This document shows, piece after piece, positions 33,950 through 42,465 of a stretch of 49,877 nt of DNA (positions are counted from its first letter, which is position 1; each line of letters starts with the position of its first letter). The stretch comes from Clostridiaceae bacterium (GTDB lineage Bacteria > Bacillota > Clostridia > Oscillospirales > Acutalibacteraceae): NCBI GenBank assembly GCA_030530095.1, contig JAUMVO010000012.1, positions 1 to 49,877 of the forward strand, given 5' to 3'. The position numbers were made by a program, and so were the translations under genes. The notes under the pieces were generated by a model, which searched no databases, was not told the origin of the DNA, and saw only the letters and a program-made list of their open reading frames with translations.

Positions 33950-36316
33950 ATGAGCTTTAAGGAAAAACTGGGAAAAGAATTACTGATATTTGACGGCGCG
34001 ATGGGTACGATTTTACAAAAAAACGGACTCGTCGCCGGTGAGCTGCCCGAGCTGTGGAATTTCAAAAATGAGGAACTGATTTCGGGCATCCATAAGCAGT
34101 ATATCGAAGCCGGCGCAGATATCATAACGACCAACACCTTCGGCGCAAACTCACTCAAGCTTGACGGCTCGGGTTACAGCGTTGACGCGGTAGTTAAAAA
34201 GGCGTGCTCACTGGCAAGAAAAGCCGCCGATGATGCTGATAAAAAAGTATATGTCGCGCTCGATATGGGCCCGACGGGAAAGCTTCTCGAGCCCTACGGC
34301 GACCTGCCGTTTGAAAATGCGTATGAGCTATATAAAGAACAGATCCTCGCAGGAAAGGACTGCGGAGTTGATTTCGTGTTGCTCGAAACAATGGGTGACC
34401 TTTACGAGATCAAAGCTGCCGTACTCGCAGCTAAGGAAAACTGCGAACTGCCGATAGTCGTTTCAATGATATTTAACGAAAAGGGACAGCTTTTGACGGG
34501 TGCTGACATAAAGACTGCCGTTTTCACGCTTGAAGGTCTCGGAGTTGACGGCATAGGTCTTAACTGCGGTCTGGGACCGAAGCAGATGAAGGACTTTGTA
34601 GGAGAAGCGCTGAAATACACTTCCCTGCCCCTGACTGTCAATCCCAACGCGGGACTGCCCGAATGTGTAAACGGTGTGACAAGCTACAACGTTCTGCCCG
34701 AAGAATTCTCGGACGATATGGCAGATATTGTACGCATGGGCGCTTCCGCTGTCGGAGGCTGCTGCGGCACCGCTCCCGAGCACATAAAGGCGACTGCCAA
34801 AAAGTGCAGAAACATCGCTGTTTGTCCCGTTAACAAAAAGCACTTTACGGCGGTTACGTCATACTCAAAAACCGTTATTATGGGCGGAAAGACGATAATT
34901 ATCGGCGAACGCATAAACCCGACCGGCAAGAAAAAACTCAAGGAAGCGCTGAGAAACAACGACCTTGACTATATCGTTTCCGAAGCCGTCGCTCAGGCCG
35001 ATAAAAACAGCGACGTGCTCGACGTCAACGTAGGTCTGCCCGAAATTGACGAAGCCGAAATGCTGTCAAAGGCGGTAAGGCGTGTTCAGTCGGTCGTAAA
35101 CCTTCCCCTGCAGATAGATACCGCAGACGCTTCGGCGCTTGAAAAAGCTCTTAGAATTTACAACGGAAAACCGCTTATAAACTCAGTCAACGGAAAAGAA
35201 GAGAGTATGAACGCGGTATTCCCGCTTGCAAAGAAATACGGCGGCGTTACAGTCTGTCTTACGCTTGACGAAAACGGCATTCCCGAAACCGCAGAGGGCA
35301 GAATTGAAATTGCTGAGAAGATTATAGCAAAGGCGGAAAGCTACGGTATTTCAAAGGATAATCTTATATTTGATACGCTGACCTTAACCGTCAGCACGGG
35401 CTCGGACAACGCGAAAATCACGCTTGACGCACTCGATTACATACGCCATACCCTCGGCGTCAACACGGTGCTGGGCGTTTCAAACATAAGCTTCGGTCTG
35501 CCGTCGCGTGAGAGCATCAACACGGCATTCTTCACAATGGCGCTGCAGAGAGGTCTGTCGGCGGGTATTGTCAACCCCTTAAGCGAGGATATGATGAACG
35601 CGTACTATTCCTACTGCGCACTTGCAGGCTTTGACGACAACTGCGAAAACTATATCAGAAGTATCGTTAAAACTCAGGCGGCCGAAACGGCTGAAAGCAT
35701 CAGCCTCAAGCAGGCAATTATAAAGGGTATGAACACTCAGTCGGCAACGCTTGCAAAAGAGCTGTTAAAATCAGCCGACGCACTTGAAATAATCAACTCG
35801 GAAATTATACCCGCACTTGACGAGGTCGGTCAGGGCTTTGAAAACGGCACGGTCTTTCTGCCGCAGCTTTTACAGAGCGCTGACTGCGCAAAGGCGGCGT
35901 TTGACGAGATTAAATTCAGCCTTTCCTCTTCGGGCAAAAAGCAGGAAACTAAGGGTAGAATTGTACTTTGCACCGTAAAGGGAGATATTCACGATATAGG
36001 CAAAAACATAGTAAAAGTTCTGCTCGAAAACTACGGCTTCGACGTAATCGATTTAGGCAAGGACGTTGCGCCCGAGACGGTGCTTAAAGCGGTTATTGAT
36101 AACGGCGTCAGACTCGTCGGCTTAAGCGCGCTTATGACGACAACGGTTGTCAGTATGCAGGAGACTATTGATCTGTTGAAGCGTGAACTCGGCGACATTA
36201 CCGTCTGCGTGGGCGGAGCGGTTCTCAATCAGGAATACGCCGATTCAATAGGCGCGGATTTCTATTCGAAGGACGCAATGGGAACGGTTCGTTTTGCGGA
36301 GAAATTTTTCTCTTAA
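33950..36316 (+). CDS. metH: Cobalamin-dependent methionine synthase core (no activation domain)
   Basis: Transfers methyl from methyltetrahydrofolate to homocysteine through cobalamin. 788 aa, shorter than E. coli MetH (about 1230). Domains in order: homocysteine-binding barrel with Zn ligands (LNCGLG near 205 and GGCCGTAPEHI near 270), pterin-binding barrel (GERINPTGKKK near 325 to about 580), four-helix cap, and a B12-binding Rossmann domain with GDIHDIGKNIV near 678, whose His ligates cobalt. The activation domain is the preceding gene. GTGAGG precedes the ATG. Confidence 0.94.
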   Translation: MSFKEKLGKELLIFDGAMGTILQKNGLVAGELPELWNFKNEELISGIHKQYIEAGADIITTNTFGANSLKLDGSGYSVDAVVKKACSLARKAADDADKKVYVALDMGPTGKLLEPYGDLPFENAYELYKEQILAGKDCGVDFVLLETMGDLYEIKAAVLAAKENCELPIVVSMIFNEKGQLLTGADIKTAVFTLEGLGVDGIGLNCGLGPKQMKDFVGEALKYTSLPLTVNPNAGLPECVNGVTSYNVLPEEFSDDMADIVRMGASAVGGCCGTAPEHIKATAKKCRNIAVCPVNKKHFTAVTSYSKTVIMGGKTIIIGERINPTGKKKLKEALRNNDLDYIVSEAVAQADKNSDVLDVNVGLPEIDEAEMLSKAVRRVQSVVNLPLQIDTADASALEKALRIYNGKPLINSVNGKEESMNAVFPLAKKYGGVTVCLTLDENGIPETAEGRIEIAEKIIAKAESYGISKDNLIFDTLTLTVSTGSDNAKITLDALDYIRHTLGVNTVLGVSNISFGLPSRESINTAFFTMALQRGLSAGIVNPLSEDMMNAYYSYCALAGFDDNCENYIRSIVKTQAAETAESISLKQAIIKGMNTQSATLAKELLKSADALEIINSEIIPALDEVGQGFENGTVFLPQLLQSADCAKAAFDEIKFSLSSSGKKQETKGRIVLCTVKGDIHDIGKNIVKVLLENYGFDVIDLGKDVAPETVLKAVIDNGVRLVGLSALMTTTVVSMQETIDLLKRELGDITVCVGGAVLNQEYADSIGADFYSKDAMGTVRFAEKFFS

Positions 36317-36333
36317 AAAGTATTAAAAAGCTA

Positions 36334-36364
36334 TTGACAATATCATACTTATATAGTATGATAT
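36334..36364 (+). promoter_or_regulatory. nifS-iscU promoter overlapped by a perfect palindrome
   Basis: TTGACA (36334-36339), 17 bp, TATGAT (36357-36362). The palindrome ATATCATAC (36340-36348)/GTATGATAT (36356-36364), with a 7-nt centre, fills the spacer and the -10 box. Such placement points to a dimeric repressor, most simply the Rrf2 protein encoded upstream. Confidence 0.75.
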
Positions 36365-36424
36365 CTGCGAATTCATACAAAATTACTGTGAATTAACTTC
36401 ACGGTTTCGAAAAGAGTGATAAAA

Positions 36425-37606
36425 ATGAAGGTTTATGCCGACAATGCGGCAACAACAAAGCTTTCCGAAAAAGCGCTTGAAGCTATGATGCCCTATCTTA
36501 CCGAAACCTTCGGTAACGCGTCAAGCCTGTACGATATCGGTCAGCAGGCACATCACGGCGTACAGTTTGCGCGCCGGACCGTAGCCGAGGCAATCGGCGC
36601 CGACACCAACGAGGTTTATTTCACCTCGGGCGGCAGCGAGGCTGACAACTGGGCTATTAAGGGCGTTGCAGAGGCTATGGCGAAGAAGGGTAAGAAGCAC
36701 CTTATCACCTCAGCGTTCGAGCACCACGCAGTGCTTCACACGATGCAGAAGCTTGAAAAGGACGGCTTCGAGGTCACCTACCTCCCCGTTTACGAAAACG
36801 GAATTGTCAAGGTTGAGGACGTTAAGAACGCAATCCGTGAGGATACGGCGCTCGTTACAATTATGTACGCCAACAATGAAATCGGAACAATTCAGCCCAT
36901 AGCCGAAATCGGAAAGGTATGTCACGAAAAGGGAGTTATCTTCCACACCGACGCCGTTCAGGCGGTAGGACATCTTCCGATTAACGTCAAGGAGCAGAAT
37001 ATCGATATGCTCTCTATGTCGGGCCATAAATTCCACGGCCCCAAGGGCATAGGCGCTCTGTATATGAGAAAAGGCATAAGAATTCCCAATCTTATAGAGG
37101 GCGGCGCTCAGGAGTCAGGAAAGCGTGCGGGCACCGAGGCCGTTTACGCGATGGTCGGTATGGCAACGGCTCTCAAAGAGGCTAACGACAATCTTGAAAG
37201 CAATATGAAAAAGATGTCCGCGCTTCGCGACAGACTTATCGACGGACTTCTCAAAATAGACTCGTCAAGGCTCAACGGCGACAGAAATTGCCGTCTTCCC
37301 GGCAACGTCAACATAAGCTTTGAGGGCGTTGAGGGCGAGAGTCTGCTTCTCTATCTCGACCTGCAGGGCGTTTCGGCTTCATCGGGTTCGGCATGTACCT
37401 CGGGTTCGCTCGATCCGAGCCACGTATTATTAGCAATAGGACTTCCCCACGAGGTTGCGCACGGCTCGTTAAGACTTACGCTGTGCGAGGCCAACACCGA
37501 GGAGGAAATCGACTATATTATTGAATGCGTACCGCCGATTATCGAGAGGCTGCGTTCAATGTCCCCGCTCTGGGAAAGAATTCAAAAGGAAAGAGGTAAC
37601 GCTTAA
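36425..37606 (+). CDS. Cysteine desulfurase (NifS/IscS family)
   Basis: PLP enzyme that takes sulfur from cysteine and passes it as a persulfide to the scaffold for Fe-S assembly. About 393 aa. The PLP lysine is K202 in [12 protein letters not shown], the catalytic loop cysteine C324 in [12 protein letters not shown], and His101 (FEHHAVL) stacks on PLP. The start at ATG 36425 gives the usual [12 protein letters not shown]-terminus; a GTG three codons earlier is possible. Its stop overlaps the iscU start (TAATG). Confidence 0.95.
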   Translation: MKVYADNAATTKLSEKALEAMMPYLTETFGNASSLYDIGQQAHHGVQFARRTVAEAIGADTNEVYFTSGGSEADNWAIKGVAEAMAKKGKKHLITSAFEHHAVLHTMQKLEKDGFEVTYLPVYENGIVKVEDVKNAIREDTALVTIMYANNEIGTIQPIAEIGKVCHEKGVIFHTDAVQAVGHLPINVKEQNIDMLSMSGHKFHGPKGIGALYMRKGIRIPNLIEGGAQESGKRAGTEAVYAMVGMATALKEANDNLESNMKKMSALRDRLIDGLLKIDSSRLNGDRNCRLPGNVNISFEGVEGESLLLYLDLQGVSASSGSACTSGSLDPSHVLLAIGLPHEVAHGSLRLTLCEANTEEEIDYIIECVPPIIERLRSMSPLWERIQKERGNA

Positions 37607-38040
37607 TGGAATATTCAGAGAAAGTAATGGAGCATTTTGCCCGTCCGCATAACGTCGGAAAAATCGAGGACGCAGACGGTGTCGGCGAGGTCGGCAACGC
37701 AAAGTGCGGCGATATAATGAAAATGTATATCAAGGTTGACGACGGCATTATCACCGACGTAAAGTTCAACACCTACGGCTGTGCTTCGGCAATAGCTACC
37801 TCGTCAATGGCAACCGATATGATTAAGGGCAAACCCGTATCCGAGGCTCTCAAGCTCACCAACAAGGCGGTTGTCGAGGCTCTCGACGGACTTCCGGCAG
37901 TCAAGATTCACTGCTCGGTACTTGCCGAGGAGGCTATCAAGGCGGCGGTCAAGGACTACTATGACAAAAACGGCATAGAGTATGACAAGGAGCTTTTCAA
38001 AGAGGATACCTGCCATTACGAGCATCATCACGACGCTTAA
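37606..38040 (+). CDS. Fe-S cluster assembly scaffold (IscU/NifU N-terminal type)
   Basis: Scaffold on which [2Fe-2S] or [4Fe-4S] clusters form before transfer. 144 aa. The three ligand cysteines are C34 (GNAKCGD, with Asp36), C59 (TYGCASA) and C103 (KIHCSVLAEEAI). The tail is His-rich (CHYEHHHDA). It overlaps nifS by one base, and a terminator closes the unit. In this organism it should feed the radical-SAM hydrogenase maturases among other clients. Confidence 0.95.
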   Translation: MEYSEKVMEHFARPHNVGKIEDADGVGEVGNAKCGDIMKMYIKVDDGIITDVKFNTYGCASAIATSSMATDMIKGKPVSEALKLTNKAVVEALDGLPAVKIHCSVLAEEAIKAAVKDYYDKNGIEYDKELFKEDTCHYEHHHDA

Positions 38041-38052
38041 AAAAGTATAATT

Positions 38053-38078
38053 AAAGGACACCCTGCGGTGTCCTTTTT
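38053..38078 (+). terminator. Terminator after iscU
   Basis: AAAGGACACC (38053-38062), loop CTGC, GGTGTCCTTT (38067-38076), followed by T's. Confidence 0.9.
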
Positions 38079-38130
38079 TGTTACTCAATTCTTAATTTGA
38101 AGATATATTTCGTGTTACGCTATACCCCAA

Positions 38131-38259
38131 CCTCCCCTTGTCAGGGGAGGTGTCAAACGCCTTAGCGTTTGACGGAGGGGTAGTCAAGTCTTCCCGTAGA
38201 TTTACTACCCCTCAGTCGTTTTGCTTAGCAAAACGACAGCTCCCCTGACAAGGGGAGCT
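38131..38259. repeat. Composite palindromic repeat (MITE-like), copy 2
   Basis: 129 bp with the same plan as copy 1: outer hairpins CCTCCCC-TTGTCA-GGGGAGG (38131-38150) and AGCTCCCC-TGACAA-GGGGAGCT (38238-38259); inner hairpins GTCAAACGC/GCGTTTGAC (38152-38173) and GTCGTTTTGC/GCAAAACGAC (38215-38237); then facing GAGGGGTAGT and ACTACCCCTC blocks around a 19-nt spacer. The inner hairpin sequences differ between the arms and between the copies while the fold is kept. It fills most of the gap between iscU and the next gene; the remainder (38086-38130) shows no gene. Confidence 0.8.
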
Positions 38260-38291
38260 TAAAAGGTTTAATATTATTTTTTTGTGATTAA

Positions 38292-39797
38292 TTACATTAT
38301 ATAATCGCGTTCGTTATTGAGTATCAGCAGCGCGCCGACTGCGGCGGAGAGAAGCAGTATTAACACGGTTATCAGAAATACCGTCAGCTTCAACCCCTTT
38401 TTGTCGGTAATTCCGTTCATAAGGTCAACGAGAACAAGCGTTGCGAGCAAAGTCATAACGAGCATAATGTCGGCAAGGTAGCGGATGTTAACCCCGCCCA
38501 GACACATATCGACAAAGGCGATTACAAACACACAGACAGCGCCGCTTAAAACAAAGCCTGTTTTGACCTTGTTTTTCTCGCCCGCATAAAGCGGACCCGA
38601 GGCAAATATCGCCCAGTTGCACGGCAACGAGAGCGCGCCTACGGTCGAGGTCAGGTAAACGTAACCGCTGTAATTCATTTCCTTAATGATATTGACAAAG
38701 CTGATTTTAAGATACGGCAGCTCGCCGATAAATTCGGGTTGTTTTATAAAGTAGTAATAAAAGGTCGGAAGTATAAGCGCAGCGCTTAAGGAATAGTCGT
38801 GCACGTCGTGAACGGTCAGCTGATAAACCGAGCCGAATTCAAAAACATTGCCGAAGCGCGCGTAGTTGTACCACATCACGAACGCCGCGCCGATACAAAC
38901 AGGAACGGCGAACGAAAGCACCTGACGAAGCTTGATTTTTGCGCTGAAATCCTTATTGAGAAGGACATTGAGATATATGGGAATACCCATCACCGCGAAC
39001 AGCGCCATATTCGGTCGGGAAAGCACTAAAAATACAAGCGATACCGCGCTGAGCGCAAAGAACAGGCACTTGCTGCCGACGGTCTTTTTTTCGTACGCCG
39101 TCAGAGTAGTCAGCAGGAACAGCGACAGAAAGAGTATGCCCGACTGTACTGCGGTATAATAAAAATCCGCGCTTGACTGTACCATGAACACAAGGCTTCC
39201 GAACTCGACGGTTATTATCGAAAAAGCCAACAGGAAAAGGTTGACTTCCTTTAAGAAAAGCTTCTGTATTTTAACCGTCAGCGCCGCGATAACGAACACG
39301 GTTATGAACGACATTATGAAACACACGGTTTGCGCCGACGGTACGGCTTTCGTAATGAAATAAAACGGGAAATAGACGAGCAGAACGGGTGCTATACCGA
39401 AATAGCAATAGTAGCTTCCCTCAAAGTACGCTCTGTCCCAGAGATAGCTGACGCCAAGCTCGTTCCTTGCCGCCCAGTCGTAAGGATTGAGCATTTCGGC
39501 AAGCGCGGGCGAAGGCTCAACGTCAAGCCTTAACTGGTGCTTCATCAGCGCGTCGAAAAGCTGTTCGTACGGACTGTAACGGGCAAGGTCGCCCTCAAAC
39601 GGATAAGGTATGCTCTCTTGAAAAAGCAGATGAAAAATCCAGTAAGCCAGAAAACCGCAAGCGCCCGCACATAAAAATATGAGGGCGTTGTGGCTTATCT
39701 TTTTTGAATTGTAGTTTTTTCCGTACAGCCCGAATATCGCCGAAAGCGCCGCAAAAGCCGCAAAGGCGGCAACGCTGCACGAGATAAAAAGAGTCAT
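38292..39797 (-). CDS. Polytopic membrane protein, possible GT-C type glycosyltransferase
   Basis: 501 aa, about 12 hydrophobic segments. The first large outer loop (about 65-135) is polar, with EPSPALAEMLNPYDW and WDRAYFEGSYYCYFG, which resembles the loop of GT-C glycosyltransferases that use polyprenyl-linked sugars. No DxD-type catalytic motif could be fixed with confidence, so function is open. It begins 4 nt after the nitroreductase stop on the same strand. Confidence 0.6.
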   Translation of the reverse strand: MTLFISCSVAAFAAFAALSAIFGLYGKNYNSKKISHNALIFLCAGACGFLAYWIFHLLFQESIPYPFEGDLARYSPYEQLFDALMKHQLRLDVEPSPALAEMLNPYDWAARNELGVSYLWDRAYFEGSYYCYFGIAPVLLVYFPFYFITKAVPSAQTVCFIMSFITVFVIAALTVKIQKLFLKEVNLFLLAFSIITVEFGSLVFMVQSSADFYYTAVQSGILFLSLFLLTTLTAYEKKTVGSKCLFFALSAVSLVFLVLSRPNMALFAVMGIPIYLNVLLNKDFSAKIKLRQVLSFAVPVCIGAAFVMWYNYARFGNVFEFGSVYQLTVHDVHDYSLSAALILPTFYYYFIKQPEFIGELPYLKISFVNIIKEMNYSGYVYLTSTVGALSLPCNWAIFASGPLYAGEKNKVKTGFVLSGAVCVFVIAFVDMCLGGVNIRYLADIMLVMTLLATLVLVDLMNGITDKKGLKLTVFLITVLILLLSAAVGALLILNNERDYIM

Positions 39798-39801
39798 GGT
39801 A

Positions 39802-40341
39802 TCAGCCTATAAAATCAACAAATTCCGAAACGTCTTTTCTGACCTTTTCTCTTAATTCATAGCCGTCAACGGCGTAACCCGTTGCAACAACAAGTCTTAC
39901 CTTCTCGCTCTTGGAAAGACCGAGTGCGCTTGAAAGCTTCTTTTCGTCAAACCAGCCCAAAATGCAGGTCTGAAGTCCGAGGTCGGTCGCCTTGAGCGTG
40001 TAGTATGAAACAGCTGCGCCGACGTCAAGCTGAGCAAATTTCTGAGAGCTTACCATCTCGGCAATTCCCGCCTTGAGCGTTGCGGGCTTCTCAACGAAAA
40101 CGGTAAACGCGGGACAGTCCTCGGTGAATTTGTTCCTGCCCATAAACTGAAGCGCGTCCTTGACAAATCTTGCCTTTTCGCCCGTGACGACGAAAAGCTT
40201 CCACGGCTGAGAATTGCACGCCGACGGAGTGAGCCTTACGGCCTTAACAAGCTCCTCAAGCTTCTCCTTTTCGACGGGTTTGTCCGAATAGCTTCGGCAG
40301 GACTGTCTTGTGTTGATAAGTTCGTCAAATGAATATGCCAT
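39802..40341 (-). CDS. Nitroreductase family protein
   Basis: FMN-dependent oxidoreductase, about 179 aa. INTRQSCRSYSDKPV near the N-terminus binds the FMN phosphate, LTPSACNSQPWKLFVV follows, and the C-terminal VRLVVATGYAVDGYELREKVRK fits the family. The start is placed at ATG 40341 (MAYSFDELI), with GGAAG upstream; a longer frame has no ribosome site. Physiological substrate unknown. First gene of a two-gene unit with the polytopic membrane protein. Confidence 0.9.
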   Translation of the reverse strand: MAYSFDELINTRQSCRSYSDKPVEKEKLEELVKAVRLTPSACNSQPWKLFVVTGEKARFVKDALQFMGRNKFTEDCPAFTVFVEKPATLKAGIAEMVSSQKFAQLDVGAAVSYYTLKATDLGLQTCILGWFDEKKLSSALGLSKSEKVRLVVATGYAVDGYELREKVRKDVSEFVDFIG

Positions 40342-40373
40342 GGTTTTCTTCCTTTCTTTCTCTCCTCGCAAAT

Positions 40374-40402
40374 ATTATAAAACAAATTATAATTATATGC
40401 AA
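40374..40402 (-). promoter_or_regulatory. Promoter of the nitroreductase gene
   Basis: Minus strand TTGCAT (40402-40397), 17 bp, perfect TATAAT (40379-40374). It is back to back with the pncB promoter; the two -35 boxes are 7 bp apart. Confidence 0.75.
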
Positions 40403-40409
40403 TATTTGT

Positions 40410-40438
40410 TTGCCTAATCATAAATAATGTGCTAAAAT
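40410..40438 (+). promoter_or_regulatory. Promoter of pncB
   Basis: TTGCCT (40410-40415), 17 bp, TAAAAT (40433-40438) with an extended -10 TG at 40429-40430. Confidence 0.65.
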
Positions 40439-40468
40439 AAAGTGATATATTATACAGAGGTGAAAGCT

Positions 40469-41926
40469 ATGTCAAAAAACAGTTTGTTCGACGGCTTTTC
40501 AATGCTCACCGAATTCTATGAAATCAAGACGGCTGACGGTTACTTCAACAGCCGTATGCGTGATACGGTGGCGTATTTCGACCTGTTTTTCCGCAAGGTT
40601 CCCGACAACGGCGGCTTTGCAATAATGGCAGGTCTTGAGCAGGTTATCGAATACCTGCAGAATATTGAGTTTACCGACAGCGACCTTGAGTTCTTAAGAA
40701 GCAAGGGCGTCAGCGAGGAATTCTTAAGCTATCTTAAGGATTTCAGGTTTGCCTGCGACGTGTGGGCAATTCCCGAGGGTACGCCGATATTCCCCAACGA
40801 GCCGATTATCAAGGTCAGAGGTCCCGTAGTTCAGGCGCAGCTTATTGAAACGGCGCTTCTGATGCTCATAAATCAGCAAAGCCTTATTGCTACCAAGGCA
40901 AACCGTCTTGTCAGAGCCGCGAGAGGCACAACCGTAGCGGAATACGGCACGCGCCGCGCTCAGGGCTCAAGTCAGGCGATACTCGGAGCGAGAGCCGCGT
41001 ACATCGGCGGCTGTTCAATGACCTCGGGCATAATTCCCGAAAAGGACTTTGACATACCGGGCGTTGATACGATGATTCACTCGTGGGTTCAGATGTTCGA
41101 CTCCGAGTATGAAGCGTTCTGCGAATATGCGCGCCGCTACCCCGACGACTGCTCACTGGTTGTAGATACCTACGACACCATACGCTCGGGTATTCCCAAC
41201 GCGATAAGGGCGTTCAACGACGTGCTTCTTCCGATGGGCAAGAGACCGTCAAGCATAAGAATAGACTCGGGCGACATAACCTATCTTTCAAAGAGAGCGC
41301 GCAAGATGCTCAACGAGGCGGGTTACCCCGACTGCGACATAATGGCGTCAAATTCGCTCGACGAATACCTTATCAACGATATGGTTTCGCAGGGAGCCAA
41401 GATTGACTGCTTCATAGTCGGCGAACGGCTTATAACCTCCGCTTCGTCTCCCCTGTTCAGCGGTGTTTATAAGCTGAGCGCAATAGAGAAGGACGGTCAG
41501 ATAATTCCGAAAATCAATCTTTCCGAGAACGTAAGCAAGATTACGATACCCTCGTCAAAGATGGTTTACAGACTCTTTGATATGAATTCGGGCAAGGCTA
41601 TAGCCGACGTTCTGACGCTCGACGGCGAGGAGATTGACGAATCGAAGCCCTACACGCTGTTCGACCCCGACTTCACCTGGAAGCGCAAGGAAATAGAATC
41701 CTTCGTCGCCCGTCCGCTGCTCGTTCCGATATTCGCAGGCGGCAAATGCGTTTACACGCAGCCCTCGCTTGACGAAATACGCGAGTACTGCTCGGAGCAG
41801 ATTGACACACTCTGGGACGAGGTCAAGCGTTTTGAGAATCCGCACAAGTATTATGTGGACCTTTCAAACGACCTCTGGAAAATAAGAAACGATTTAATTG
41901 AGCAATATAAAGGAGTAACGAAATGA
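40469..41926 (+). CDS. pncB: Nicotinate phosphoribosyltransferase PncB
   Basis: Salvages nicotinate to nicotinate mononucleotide for NAD synthesis, releasing PPi. About 485 aa. EYGTRRAQGSSQAI (near 155) with the phosphorylatable-His region MIHSWVQMF (near 200), VVDTYDT and RIDSGDITYLSK mark the family. The start at ATG 40469 has AGAGGTG 7 nt upstream; an in-frame ATG nine codons earlier lacks one. Its stop overlaps the ppa start (ATGA). Confidence 0.94.
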   Translation: MSKNSLFDGFSMLTEFYEIKTADGYFNSRMRDTVAYFDLFFRKVPDNGGFAIMAGLEQVIEYLQNIEFTDSDLEFLRSKGVSEEFLSYLKDFRFACDVWAIPEGTPIFPNEPIIKVRGPVVQAQLIETALLMLINQQSLIATKANRLVRAARGTTVAEYGTRRAQGSSQAILGARAAYIGGCSMTSGIIPEKDFDIPGVDTMIHSWVQMFDSEYEAFCEYARRYPDDCSLVVDTYDTIRSGIPNAIRAFNDVLLPMGKRPSSIRIDSGDITYLSKRARKMLNEAGYPDCDIMASNSLDEYLINDMVSQGAKIDCFIVGERLITSASSPLFSGVYKLSAIEKDGQIIPKINLSENVSKITIPSSKMVYRLFDMNSGKAIADVLTLDGEEIDESKPYTLFDPDFTWKRKEIESFVARPLLVPIFAGGKCVYTQPSLDEIREYCSEQIDTLWDEVKRFENPHKYYVDLSNDLWKIRNDLIEQYKGVTK

Positions 41927-42453
41927 ATATATGGCATGACATTGACCCCAAAAGAATTACACGCAAGCAGTTCGACGCGGTAATCGAAATAAGCAAGGGC
42001 AGTAAAATGAAGTACGAGCTCGACAAGGAAACGGGCTTCTTAAGACTTGACCGCGTGCTATACACTTCAACGCACTACCCTGCAAACTACGGCTTTGTTC
42101 CGCTGACCTATGCCGAGGACAACGACCCGCTTGACGTTCTCGTTCTCTGCTCTGAGCCGATAGTTCCGATGACGCTGGTTACCTGCTATCCGATAGGCGT
42201 TATCTCGATGCTCGACTGCGGTATGCCGGACTACAAGATAATTGCAATTCCGATTAACGACCCGAACTATAACGAGTACAAGGACATCTCTCAGCTCCCC
42301 GAACACGTTTTCCAGGAGATGAAGCACTTTTTCACCGTATATAAGGAGCTTGAAAACAAGACCACCGATATCGACGAGGTAAAGGGCGTTCTTTCGGCGG
42401 TTGACATAGTAGAGGACTCCATCAAGAGATACAAGGAAAAGTTCAAAAAATAA
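41923..42453 (+). CDS. ppa: Family I inorganic pyrophosphatase
   Basis: Soluble enzyme that hydrolyses PPi to two phosphates and so pulls PPi-releasing reactions forward. 176 aa. The family signature EDNDPLDVLV is at about 65-74, with YPANYGFVPLTY just before it and Asp-rich metal ligands. It overlaps pncB by 4 nt, so it is translated together with an enzyme that makes PPi. A separate ion-pumping PPase is at 26147-28159. Confidence 0.95.
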   Translation: MNIWHDIDPKRITRKQFDAVIEISKGSKMKYELDKETGFLRLDRVLYTSTHYPANYGFVPLTYAEDNDPLDVLVLCSEPIVPMTLVTCYPIGVISMLDCGMPDYKIIAIPINDPNYNEYKDISQLPEHVFQEMKHFFTVYKELENKTTDIDEVKGVLSAVDIVEDSIKRYKEKFKK

Positions 42454-42465
42454 GGGATAATAAAA

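Noticed and set aside
36386-36404. GTGAA-TTAAC-TTCAC palindrome in the nifS leader as a second operator
   Set aside because: Short, with no matching site elsewhere in the window; the larger palindrome on the promoter explains regulation better.
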